Shown here: positions 16,903-25,036 of the stretch, piece by piece
Position numbering within the stretch: the stretch's first letter is position 1
How the letters are laid out: each line of letters opens with the position of its first letter
Assembly: GCA_934141555.1 (NCBI GenBank)
Contig: CAKPCK010000001.1
Span: 132,666 to 196,665, forward strand
From: an uncultured Clostridia bacterium
Lineage (GTDB): Bacteria; Bacillota; Clostridia; TANB77; CAG-508
Length of the DNA: 64,000 bases
Reading direction: 5' to 3'
Position numbers and translations under genes: made by a program
Notes under the pieces: model-generated
Told to the model about the DNA's origin: nothing
What the model saw: the letters and a program-made list of their open reading frames with translations, nothing else
Databases searched by the model: none

Positions 16903-18156
16903 ATGGAATATTTATATATACTAAAGCAAGCACTTATATGGGTGTTAACAGCATTTTGGTGTTATCAATTTGTAATAAGTTTGTGTGCATTAGTTAAATT
17001 GAAAGATAAACCATATTTAGTAAACAAAAATCATAAATTTATGGCAATAATACCAGCACATAATGAAGAAATGGTCGTAGGAAATTTAATAGAAAGTTTA
17101 AAAAATCAAACATATGATAAAAACTTATATGACATATATGTTATTGCAGACAATTGTACAGACAAAACAGCAGAAGTAGCAAGAAAAGCAGGGGCAATAG
17201 TATATGAGAGATTTGATAATGCACATAAAACAAAAGGATATGCATTACAATGGTTTTTAAAACAAAAAATAGAAGAAAATGCAGATTATGATGCATTCTT
17301 CGTATTTGATGCAGATAATATTGTTGATAAAAACTTTATAATAAATATGAATAAAAAGCTATGCCAAGGAGAAGAAGTTGTTCAAGGATATAGAGATATA
17401 AAAAATCCAACAGATAACTGGATAACTGCAGGATATGCATTATTTTATTGGACAATGCATAGAATGTACCATTTAGCAAGATATAATATAGGATTATCAC
17501 CATTACTAAATGGAACAGGATTTATGGTAAAATTTGATGTAGTAAAACCAAATGGATGGGAAACAGAAACATTAACAGAAGACATTGAATTTTCTTTAAA
17601 ACAAATAATTCAAGGAAGAAAATTAGGATGGGCAACAGATGCAATAGTATATGATGAACAACCAACATCATTTAAACAATCATGGTCACAAAGAAGTAGA
17701 TGGACAGTTGGACATATGCAATGTTTAAAAGTATATACAGGTCAATTATATCAAGCAGTAAAAAAACATAAAACATTAATGAACTTTGATGGTTTATTAT
17801 ACATAGCAGGAACAACACCAATGTTAGTATTAACATTTGGAATAATCTTATTAAATTGTGTAATGTATGCAGCACAAACAATGTCAACATGGTTATTTAT
17901 AGTAAATATTTTGAACTATCTAATACCAACACTATTATTCCCAATATTTACAGCAATGTTTGTAATGGTATTAGAAAAGAAACCAATAAAACCTATGATA
18001 AAAGGATTATTATGTTATCCAGCATTTATGGGAACATGGATAATAATAAATTTAAAATGTTTATTCAAACGTGAAACAACATGGGAAAAAATAGATCACG
18101 TTAGAGATATAAAAATAGCAGAAGTTAAAGAGGAAGAAGTTCCTGAAAAGATTTAA
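16903..18156 (+). CDS. Membrane-bound family 2 glycosyltransferase (processive type)
   Basis: One N-terminal helix (about residues 8-28) is followed by a cytosolic GT2 domain and three C-terminal helices, a BcsA/NodC/IcaA-like layout. Motifs of the processive group are present: IPAHNEEMVVGNLIESL, YVIADNCTDKTAEVA, FVFDADNIVD (DxD), TEDIEFSL (catalytic base region) and the QRSRW motif (residues about 265-269). Length 417. It probably polymerises or exports a beta-linked sugar chain, or transfers sugars to a lipid carrier. It is transcribed alone from its own promoter and ends at a hairpin. No PilZ domain or accessory synthase subunit is nearby. Confidence 0.92.
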   Translation: MEYLYILKQALIWVLTAFWCYQFVISLCALVKLKDKPYLVNKNHKFMAIIPAHNEEMVVGNLIESLKNQTYDKNLYDIYVIADNCTDKTAEVARKAGAIVYERFDNAHKTKGYALQWFLKQKIEENADYDAFFVFDADNIVDKNFIINMNKKLCQGEEVVQGYRDIKNPTDNWITAGYALFYWTMHRMYHLARYNIGLSPLLNGTGFMVKFDVVKPNGWETETLTEDIEFSLKQIIQGRKLGWATDAIVYDEQPTSFKQSWSQRSRWTVGHMQCLKVYTGQLYQAVKKHKTLMNFDGLLYIAGTTPMLVLTFGIILLNCVMYAAQTMSTWLFIVNILNYLIPTLLFPIFTAMFVMVLEKKPIKPMIKGLLCYPAFMGTWIIINLKCLFKRETTWEKIDHVRDIKIAEVKEEEVPEKI

Positions 18157-18160
18157 AACT

Positions 18161-18187
18161 AAAGACACGTACAATCGTGTCTTTATC
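18161..18187 (+). terminator. Terminator after the membrane glycosyltransferase
   Basis: AAAGACACG-TACAAT-CGTGTCTTT hairpin with a short T-rich tail. A second, weaker inverted repeat (GGTGGA ... TCCACTTTT, about 18198-18222) follows. Confidence 0.75.
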
Positions 18188-18269
18188 ATGTACATAAGGT
18201 GGAAAAACAAAAATCCACTTTTCTTGTATAATTACAAAAAAGATAAAATAAAAGATAGAAGGAAAAAAT

Positions 18270-19121
18270 ATGGGATTTGAAAAAATCAAAGTATATGCAT
18301 TTGTAGGACCATCTGGAACAGGGAAAAGCTATAGAGCACAAATGGTAGCTAGTGAAAAAAACATAAATTTTATAATTGATGATGGGCTACTTATAAAAGA
18401 TAATGAAATTGTTGCAGGACTATCTGCTAAAAAAGCACCAACAAAAATAGAAACAGTAAAACATGCATTATTTTTAAATGAAGATGAACAAGAACAAATA
18501 GAAAAAGCATTAAGAAAATATAAGCCAGATAAAATTTTAATATTAGGAACATCTGACGGAATGGTAGAAAAAATAGCAGCAAATTTAAAATTACCACCGA
18601 TTTCAGAAACGACATATATAAATGAAGTTGCAACAGAAGAAGAAATGAAAACTGCAAGACATATAAGAGAAACAGAAGGAAAACATGTAATACCAGTCCC
18701 AACTTTTGAACTAAAAAAAGATTTTTCAGGATATTTATTAGATCCATTACAAATATTCAAATCAAAAGGAATAGGAGAAAAACCATATATATCAGAAAAA
18801 ACAATAATAAGACCAACATTTAGTTATATGGGAAAATTTACAATATCTGATACAGTATTTAGACAAATAATGGAAAATGTTGCAAGTAAAATTCCAGAAA
18901 TATATAAAGTACAAAGAACAAGAGTAACAAGTTCTGCAGAAGGACCGAGTATCTATATGGAAGTAACAATAATATATGGTTGTAAAGTAAAGGATGTTTT
19001 AAAAGAATTTAAAGAAAGGGCAAAAAAGGAAATAGATAAATTAACATCAATGAATGTAGTATCATTAGAAGTAGTAGCAAAAAATGTCTATGTCCCAGAA
19101 AAAGAAAATGAAGAAAATTAA
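18270..19121 (+). CDS. P-loop protein with a C-terminal Asp23/Gls24-like domain
   Basis: Residues 13-20 (GPSGTGKS) are a Walker A motif at the very N-terminus, so the first about 150 residues are a small nucleotide-binding domain; KILILGTSDGM near residue 90 is a core strand. The last about 100 residues (FSYMGKFTISDTVFRQIM, then EVTIIYGCKVKDVLKEF) resemble the alkaline shock protein Asp23/Gls24 family, which acts at the envelope in Firmicutes. The combination suggests a nucleotide-dependent envelope or cell-cycle factor, but no function is known to me. It overlaps the following plsC frame by up to 38 bp. Confidence 0.7.
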   Translation: MGFEKIKVYAFVGPSGTGKSYRAQMVASEKNINFIIDDGLLIKDNEIVAGLSAKKAPTKIETVKHALFLNEDEQEQIEKALRKYKPDKILILGTSDGMVEKIAANLKLPPISETTYINEVATEEEMKTARHIRETEGKHVIPVPTFELKKDFSGYLLDPLQIFKSKGIGEKPYISEKTIIRPTFSYMGKFTISDTVFRQIMENVASKIPEIYKVQRTRVTSSAEGPSIYMEVTIIYGCKVKDVLKEFKERAKKEIDKLTSMNVVSLEVVAKNVYVPEKENEEN

Positions 19122-19722
19122 ATTATTTTTTAAACAGATAATTAGAATAATAGTAAGATTTGCTATAAAGCTGTATTTTGTAGTAATATATAGAGTAAAA
19201 GTTATAGGACAAGAGAACATTCCAAAGAATAAAAAAGAACCATTAATATATTGTGGAAATCACAGAACATATAAAGACCCACCATTAATAGTAGTAACAG
19301 CTAAAAGACATGTAAGATTTTTAGCAAAAGAAGAATTACTAAAAAACAAATTTTTTGCATTTCTTGGAGTTGTATTTGATGGAATATATGTAAAAAGAGA
19401 TTCAAAAGATTTATCAGCTATAAAAACAACATTAAAAGCGTTAAAAAATGGTGAAAGTATAGCATTGTTTCCAGAAGGAACAAGAAATGGGCTAGAAAAA
19501 GGGGAAAAAGTAAAAGATGGTGCTGCATTTTTTGCTGTTAGAACTGGAGCCAAAGTTATTCCAGTAGGAATAAGTGGAGGAGAAAAGCCATTTAAACAAA
19601 TGATAATTAGATATGGAAAACCAATGGACTTTAGTGATAGAGATAAAAATGATAAAGAAGAACTTGATAAAATAACAGAAGAAATAATGGAAGAGATAAT
19701 TAAATTAAGTAAAGAAAAATAA
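19108..19722 (+). CDS. plsC: 1-acyl-sn-glycerol-3-phosphate acyltransferase
   Basis: Makes phosphatidic acid from lysophosphatidic acid at the inner membrane face. The acyltransferase motif NHRTYKDPP is the HxxxxD box; FPEGTRNG is the substrate-binding box; GAKVIPVGISG is the fourth motif. A hydrophobic segment lies near the N-terminus (FAIKLYFVVIYRV). I place the start at ATG 19108 (MKKIKLFF), although ATGs at 19084 and 19090 are in frame; none has a clear ribosome binding site. In each case it overlaps the P-loop gene, so translation is likely coupled. About 204 residues, normal for short PlsC. Confidence 0.93.
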   Translation: MKKIKLFFKQIIRIIVRFAIKLYFVVIYRVKVIGQENIPKNKKEPLIYCGNHRTYKDPPLIVVTAKRHVRFLAKEELLKNKFFAFLGVVFDGIYVKRDSKDLSAIKTTLKALKNGESIALFPEGTRNGLEKGEKVKDGAAFFAVRTGAKVIPVGISGGEKPFKQMIIRYGKPMDFSDRDKNDKEELDKITEEIMEEIIKLSKEK

Positions 19723-19788
19723 GAGTGTTAGTAACACCAAATGCATGAATAGTGCAAAAATCAAAGTAGTAAAAGGAAGGAAATAAAA

Positions 19789-21609
19789 ATGAATAACAAA
19801 AATATAAGAAATATAGCAATTATAGCACACGTTGACCATGGAAAAACAACATTAGTAGATGCATTATTAAGACAAAGCCATGTATTTAGAGATAATGAAC
19901 AAGTAGCAGAAAGAGTAATGGACTCAAATGACCAAGAAAAAGAAAGAGGAATTACAATATTAGCTAAAAATACAGCAGTTATGTTTAATGGAGTAAAAAT
20001 CAATATAGTTGATACTCCAGGACATGCTGATTTTGGTGGAGAAGTAGAAAGAGTTTTAAAAACAGTTGATGGAGTACTTTTATTAGTAGATGCATTTGAA
20101 GGTGCAATGCCACAAACAAGAGAAGTATTAAAAAAATCATTAGCAATGAATTTAAAACCAATTGTAGTAATAAACAAAATAGATAGACCTGGTGCAGAAC
20201 CACAAAAAGTATTAGATGAAGTAATGGAATTATTCATAGAATTAGATGCAAATGATGATCAATTAGACTTCCCAGTAGTATATGCATCAGCAAAAAATGG
20301 AACAGCAAAATTAAATTTAGATGATCCAGATGGAGATTTAACATGTTTATTTGAAACAATAATAAACACAATTCAAGCACCAAACTGTGATGTAGAAGGA
20401 CCTGCACAAATGTTAGTATCAAATATTGATTATGATGATTATGTAGGAAGAATTGCAGTAGGAAGACTTGAAAGAGGAACAATAAAAGTTGGTATGCCAG
20501 TAAGTATTTGTGAAAAAGATGATAAAATATCACAAGGAAAAGTAGCAAAAGTTTATACACATATGGGATTAAAGAAAGTAGAAGTTGATGAAGCATCTGC
20601 AGGAGATATTATAGAAGTTGCAGGACTTCCAAATATTCATATTGGAGATACAATATGTGATTTCAACAATCCAGAAAAAATACCATTTGTAGATATTGAT
20701 GAACCAACAGTATCTATGACATTTAGTGTAAACAATGGACCATTTGCAGGAAGAGAAGGACAATTTATCACATCAAGACATTTAAGAGATAGATTATTTA
20801 AAGAATTAGACAGAAATGTAAGCTTAAGAGTTGAAGAAACAGCATCACCTGATTCATTTATAGTATCAGGAAGAGGAGAATTACACTTATCAGTATTAAT
20901 AGAAACAATGAGAAGAGAAGGATATGAATTATTAGTATCTAGACCAAAAGTAATCATGAAAGAAATTGATGGTGTAAAATGTGAGCCAATCGAAAGATTA
21001 GTTGTAAACATTCCAGATGATTCAGTTGGAACAGTAATTGAAAAATTAGGTAGAAGAAAAGGTGAAATGGTTAACATGGAACCAGCAGAAGTAGGACATA
21101 CAAAAATAGAATTCAAGATTCCAGCAAGAGGATTAATTGGATATAGAACAGAATTCCTTACAGATACAAAAGGTGAAGGAGTTATGAACAGCATATTTGA
21201 TTGCTACGAACCATATAAAGGAGAAGTTGTAGCAAGAGTTAGAGGAACAATTGTAGCATTTGAAGCAGGAACATCAATAACATATGGATTATACAATGCC
21301 CAAGACAAAGGAGAATTATTCATAGGACCTGGTGTTGATGTATATGAAGGAATGATAGTTGGATTAAATTCAAGAGGAGAAGATTTAGCTATAAATGTAT
21401 GTAAAGAAAAACATTTAACAAATACAAGAGCTTCAGGATCTGATGATGCTTTAAGATTAGTACCACCAATTCAAATGTCACTTGAAAAAGCTATAGAATT
21501 TATCCAAGATGATGAATTAGTAGAAGTTACACCAAAATCAATAAGATTAAGAAAGAAAATCTTAGATAATAAAGAAAGAGAAAGAGCAGCAAGAAACGCA
21601 AACAAATAA
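19789..21609 (+). CDS. typA: Ribosome-associated GTPase TypA/BipA
   Basis: Translational GTPase that binds the 70S ribosome and assists large-subunit assembly under stress or cold. G1 is HVDHGKTTL (residues 15-23), the switch I region holds ERGITILAKNTAV, G3 is DTPGHADFGGEVER, and G4 is NKIDRPGAEP. The BipA C-terminal part follows (GRGELHLSVLIETMRREGYE, PARGLIGYRTEFLTDTKGEG). The length of 606 matches the family exactly. It starts after a GGAAGGAAAT site, 66 bp after plsC. Confidence 0.98.
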   Translation: MNNKNIRNIAIIAHVDHGKTTLVDALLRQSHVFRDNEQVAERVMDSNDQEKERGITILAKNTAVMFNGVKINIVDTPGHADFGGEVERVLKTVDGVLLLVDAFEGAMPQTREVLKKSLAMNLKPIVVINKIDRPGAEPQKVLDEVMELFIELDANDDQLDFPVVYASAKNGTAKLNLDDPDGDLTCLFETIINTIQAPNCDVEGPAQMLVSNIDYDDYVGRIAVGRLERGTIKVGMPVSICEKDDKISQGKVAKVYTHMGLKKVEVDEASAGDIIEVAGLPNIHIGDTICDFNNPEKIPFVDIDEPTVSMTFSVNNGPFAGREGQFITSRHLRDRLFKELDRNVSLRVEETASPDSFIVSGRGELHLSVLIETMRREGYELLVSRPKVIMKEIDGVKCEPIERLVVNIPDDSVGTVIEKLGRRKGEMVNMEPAEVGHTKIEFKIPARGLIGYRTEFLTDTKGEGVMNSIFDCYEPYKGEVVARVRGTIVAFEAGTSITYGLYNAQDKGELFIGPGVDVYEGMIVGLNSRGEDLAINVCKEKHLTNTRASGSDDALRLVPPIQMSLEKAIEFIQDDELVEVTPKSIRLRKKILDNKERERAARNANK

Positions 21610-21638
21610 GATTTTTAGAAGATAGAGGTTTTATTAAT

Positions 21639-21728
21639 ATGGCCAAAAGAGATTGTGATAGAAGAGGATATATAAGAGGAACAGTAATTAATAGACAATT
21701 GTTTAAACAAATAAATCGGTGGAATTGA
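21639..21728 (+). CDS. Possible 29-residue basic peptide
   Basis: An ATG at 21639 opens a 29-codon frame whose product (starting MAKRDCDRRGYIRG) is strongly basic. An AGAGG sequence lies about 11 bp before it, and its TGA ends one base before the ATG of the next gene, as in coupled pairs. No homology is recognised. It may simply be leader sequence for the 21730 gene. Confidence 0.3.
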   Translation: MAKRDCDRRGYIRGTVINRQLFKQINRWN

Positions 21729-21729
21729 A

Positions 21730-21975
21730 ATGGAATCTAAAAGGCAAATGCAAAAAGGACCTGTAAAAAAACAAGGACCAAGAGCTTTAGCTTGGAATGA
21801 ATTCAAAAGAAGTGGACAAATTGATAAAGCCTATGAAGAAGTTGTAAAAGTATATGGTGAAAAAAGTTTTAAAAAAGAACTTATATGCAAATGGATAAAA
21901 GAAGAAATGCAAAAAATTGAAGAAATAAGAAAATGTGAGACTTCAAGAGAAAATGATAATGATGAGGCAAGATAG
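21730..21975 (+). CDS. Small conserved-looking protein of unknown function
   Basis: An 81-residue, highly charged, mostly helical protein with no signal peptide or membrane helix. The N-terminal half is basic (ESKRQMQKGPVKKQGPRA) and the C-terminal half alternates Lys and Glu (KWIKEEMQKIEEIRK). It lies between typA and trmR, with its stop codon two bases before the preferred trmR start, so it is probably translated with trmR. A nucleic-acid or ribosome contact is possible from its charge, but that is only a guess. The family was not recognised. Confidence 0.55.
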   Translation: MESKRQMQKGPVKKQGPRALAWNEFKRSGQIDKAYEEVVKVYGEKSFKKELICKWIKEEMQKIEEIRKCETSRENDNDEAR

Positions 21976-21976
21976 A

Positions 21977-22564
21977 ATGAATAAACAAGAATTAGAAAAA
22001 ATAAAACAAAAAGCATTAGAAGAGCATATTCCAATAATAATGGATGATACATTAGAGGTTGTAGATAAAATCCTAAAAGAAATAAAGCCAAAAAGAATAT
22101 TAGAAATAGGAACAGCTGTTGGATATTCTGCAATGTGTTTTTCTGAATATCTTGAAGATGGTGGAAAAATAGACACAATAGAAAGAGACGAAGAAAGAAT
22201 TGCAGAAGCAAAAATAAATATAAAAAATGTTGGAGTAGAAGACAAAATAAATATTTATGAAGGTGATGCAGTTGAAATTCTACCAACTTTAAATGAAAAA
22301 TATGATGTAGCATTTATTGATGCTGCAAAGGGAAAATATCCATTTTTCTTAAAAGAATCTTTAAGAATGTTAAAACCTAATGGTGTTATATTAGCTGATA
22401 ATATATTATATAAAGGATATGTTATGAGTGATTATAATAAACACAAACAACGTACAGCTGTAAGAAATTTACGAGAATATATAAGAGAAGTTACAGAAGA
22501 TCAAACTCTTGAAACTGAAATACTTGAAGTTGGAGATGGACTTGCTGTAAGTAGAAGAAAATAA
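21977..22564 (+). CDS. trmR: SAM-dependent O-methyltransferase, TrmR-like
   Basis: Class I methyltransferase of the YrrM/TrmR group, which in Bacillus methylates 5-hydroxyuridine at the tRNA wobble position to 5-methoxyuridine. Motif I ILEIGTAVGYSAM (SAM binding), DTIERDEERIAEAK, and VAFIDAAKGKYPFFL with the metal-binding Asp are all present, as is VILADNILYKG. The ATG at 21977 is preferred over 21935 because a GAGG site sits about 9 bp upstream and the longer version would overlap the previous gene by 41 bp. About 195 residues. A catechol-type O-methyltransferase role is an alternative reading of the same family. Confidence 0.85.
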   Translation: MNKQELEKIKQKALEEHIPIIMDDTLEVVDKILKEIKPKRILEIGTAVGYSAMCFSEYLEDGGKIDTIERDEERIAEAKINIKNVGVEDKINIYEGDAVEILPTLNEKYDVAFIDAAKGKYPFFLKESLRMLKPNGVILADNILYKGYVMSDYNKHKQRTAVRNLREYIREVTEDQTLETEILEVGDGLAVSRRK

Positions 22565-22581
22565 AAATTAATTGATATGTG

Positions 22582-22632
22582 TTAAGCCTTCCTTATTAGA
22601 CTAAAAAGTTTAATAAGGTGGGCTTTGTTTTT
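22582..22632 (+). terminator. Terminator after trmR
   Basis: AAGCC and CCTTATTAGAC pair with GTTTAATAAGG and GGCTT, followed by a T-rich tail (TTTGTTTTTT). Confidence 0.85.
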
Positions 22633-22647
22633 TAGATTAAATAAGTA

Positions 22648-22676
22648 TTGAAAAATAAATGGCATACTGGTATAAT
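22648..22676 (+). promoter_or_regulatory. Extended -10 promoter of the first lectin-like surface gene
   Basis: TTGAAA (22648-22653), 17-bp spacer, TGG-TATAAT (-10 at 22671-22676). Confidence 0.85.
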
Positions 22677-22726
22677 AAAATTACAATATGATAGAGAAAA
22701 AATATAATAAAAGAAAAGAGGAGAAA

Positions 22727-24622
22727 ATGAGAACAAAAGAAAATAAAGGAGTTACAATAATTGCATTAGCGGTAACCATAATTGTAATGCTTATATTAGC
22801 AGGAGTGTCTATAGCAACATTAATAGGTGATGGTGGAATTGTAAGTAATGCAAATAAAGTAAAAGTAGAACGAAAAATATCAGAATTTGAAGAAGTTGCC
22901 AATTTAATATATAGTGAAAAATATATAGAAAAATCTGGAACTGGTGAAGAAATTTCTGTAGATGATATAATAGATGGGGTAGAAGAGAAAGGATATAAGA
23001 TTAATAGATTAATATTTAATGATCCAGAACAAATGGACATAATCTTAAGTCAAGAAATTATAACACTAGGAATAGGAGAAAGCAAAAAAATAACTATTAA
23101 AAGTAGATATTATGTAGAAATATATGCTCAAAATTATGAAATAGCAATAAATAATGGAAAAATAGAATTATTAAAAAGTAATATTAAGGTTAATGAAGAT
23201 TATGAAAATAATATATATGTTTTATCAAATAATTCCAATCTTGAGGTAAAATACAAAGATCATGAAATACTATTAACAGATAAAGGAAATATTCCGCAAA
23301 ATTATACATTAACACTAGCGTTCGGAATATGTGGAGGATATACAAAAAAATATTCTGTATCAGTTGTAAAAAAGCCAACAGAAATTACAGAAAATAATAA
23401 TCTAATTATGCAGACAGATTATGGCAAAATAGACATAATATGGTTAGATACAGAAAATAATGTAATAGAAGAACCAAACAAGCCAATTTTAACTGCAAAT
23501 GAAGAAAGTATGCTTCCTATAGTATGGGACGATGGAAAAAAGATAAGAAGTACAGAAGAATCTGATAGAAATTGGTATGATTATAATAGAAATAAATGGG
23601 CTAATGCTAAAACAGGAAATGATAGTTATTTTGTATGGATACCAAGATATGCTTATAGAATAGCTTATTATTCAGATAGTACATATTCGGAATTAACAGG
23701 ATTATATGATGGATTAGGGGCCTGGAAATCAAATACAGGAGAAATTAGAGAAAATATAGAAGATGGAATAAAAGTAATTGATTATAATGGAGATAAATAT
23801 ATTGTTCATCCAGCATTTGAAACAAATTTGGATTTGGGAGGATGGTCTAACGAACTTTCAGGAATATGGTTTGCAAAATTTGAAATAAGCCAAGACAATA
23901 ATGATATAAAATCAACATATGGTGTAAAAAGTATTAGATATAAAACTTTAGGGGATCAATATACAATGGCAAGACAAGGAAAATATGGATATATAGGTAC
24001 AAATGATGAAGATGGATATACAAGTTATATGAATAGTCATATGACTAAAAACAGTGAATGGGGAGCTGTTGTATATTTAACAGAGAGCAGATATGGAAAA
24101 AATGGACAAAGTGTACAAAAGTGTACTGAAGATGATTACACTGGTGGAGGAAATGGTCAAAAATATCTAGATAATATTAATCAAAGCACAACAGGAAATG
24201 TATATGGAATTTATGATTTGTGTGGAGGAGCATTAGAAAGTATTGCATGTTTTAATTCTGTTGATAAAAATGCAAATTTGGTAAAATCGGGGTGGACATC
24301 TGCTACAGGTTTAAATACAAAATCTTCAAGTACAAAATATGCTACTAAGTATAATAATAAATCAAATACATATGATAGTTATGATTATAATGGAAGAGAA
24401 GTGATATTTCAATATGGAAAAACAGGTGATGCAACGAAAGAAGTAAGAAAATGGGAGGAGCTAGGCTGGCATAATGAAATTATCAATATTCTATATTCTG
24501 CAAGTCCATTTATTTCTCGTAGTGGAGGAGCAAAAGAAAATGGAGTAGGAATATTTTATTCAATATATTCAAATGGTGAGAGTAGTCAGGATAACACTTT
24601 TAGAACAGTTCTTTGTCCATAA
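22727..24622 (+). CDS. Type IV pilin-like N-terminus with a C-terminal lectin/formylglycine-enzyme-like domain
   Basis: Residues 8-30 follow a prepilin pattern: KG, then VTIIALAVTIIVMLILAGVS, with no Glu at +5. The middle (residues about 60-250) is a beta-rich region of unknown family. The last about 330 residues look like the SUMF1/C-type-lectin fold found in surface receptors: SYFVWIPRYAYRIAY, GNVYGIYDLCGGALES and a final FISRSGGAKENGVGIF ... TFRTVLCP. The catalytic cysteines of true formylglycine enzymes are not evident. I start at ATG 22727, with AGAGGAG upstream. It is probably an exported binding protein. Its C-terminal end has normal codon use, unlike the next gene. It has its own promoter and terminator. 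Confidence 0.75.
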   Translation: MRTKENKGVTIIALAVTIIVMLILAGVSIATLIGDGGIVSNANKVKVERKISEFEEVANLIYSEKYIEKSGTGEEISVDDIIDGVEEKGYKINRLIFNDPEQMDIILSQEIITLGIGESKKITIKSRYYVEIYAQNYEIAINNGKIELLKSNIKVNEDYENNIYVLSNNSNLEVKYKDHEILLTDKGNIPQNYTLTLAFGICGGYTKKYSVSVVKKPTEITENNNLIMQTDYGKIDIIWLDTENNVIEEPNKPILTANEESMLPIVWDDGKKIRSTEESDRNWYDYNRNKWANAKTGNDSYFVWIPRYAYRIAYYSDSTYSELTGLYDGLGAWKSNTGEIRENIEDGIKVIDYNGDKYIVHPAFETNLDLGGWSNELSGIWFAKFEISQDNNDIKSTYGVKSIRYKTLGDQYTMARQGKYGYIGTNDEDGYTSYMNSHMTKNSEWGAVVYLTESRYGKNGQSVQKCTEDDYTGGGNGQKYLDNINQSTTGNVYGIYDLCGGALESIACFNSVDKNANLVKSGWTSATGLNTKSSSTKYATKYNNKSNTYDSYDYNGREVIFQYGKTGDATKEVRKWEELGWHNEIINILYSASPFISRSGGAKENGVGIFYSIYSNGESSQDNTFRTVLCP

Positions 24623-24630
24623 TTAAAAAT

Positions 24631-24690
24631 TATAGCAAATAAAAAATATCTGAGTAATATTATTACTTAGATATTTTTTTATTTGTTATA
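24631..24690 (+). terminator. Long terminator hairpin after the 22727 gene
   Basis: Nearly 30-bp stem: AAAAAATATCTGAGTAAT pairs with ATTACTTAGATATTTTTT, extended outward by further matching bases. Confidence 0.85.
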
Positions 24691-24939
24691 ATTCAATTAT
24701 ATAAAATATCTGATTCTCTTCTTCTGTAATTAACAGTAATAAAGTTACTATATAAAAAATATATACAAATAATATATCATAAAAGAGTATAGTTGATAAG
24801 AGTAGAGTGCTAATTTTTTTAGAATTATAGACAAAAATGCTAAAAATAGAAAGATAATACATTAAGTAAAATATTTTCTGTATTTCATAAATTTATACTT
24901 TTTAGCTAAAAATTTTCTTGATAAAATGTCGAAAAAATA
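24691..24939 (+). other. AT-rich intergenic stretch with no feature seen
   Basis: About 250 bp between a terminator and the next promoter. I find no open frame with a ribosome binding site, no tRNA, and no riboswitch-like structure. Together with the flanking terminator and promoter it makes a 414-bp gene-free gap. Confidence 0.5.
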
Positions 24940-24968
24940 TTGATAAAACAGATGCTTATTGTTATAAT
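24940..24968 (+). promoter_or_regulatory. Extended -10 promoter of the variable lectin-like gene
   Basis: TTGATA (24940-24945), 17-bp spacer, TGT-TATAAT (-10 at 24963-24968). Confidence 0.85.
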
Positions 24969-25036
24969 TAAATTAATTTTATAGTTATTAAGTAGCTTAG
25001 TTAAGGATTGAGAATAACAAAAGAAAGAGGCGAAAA

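Noticed and set aside
22727..24622. First lectin-like gene considered as another DGR target
   Set aside because: Its 3' end shows the same A-rich codon use as the rest of the gene, with no GC rise and no excess of C/T-ending codons.
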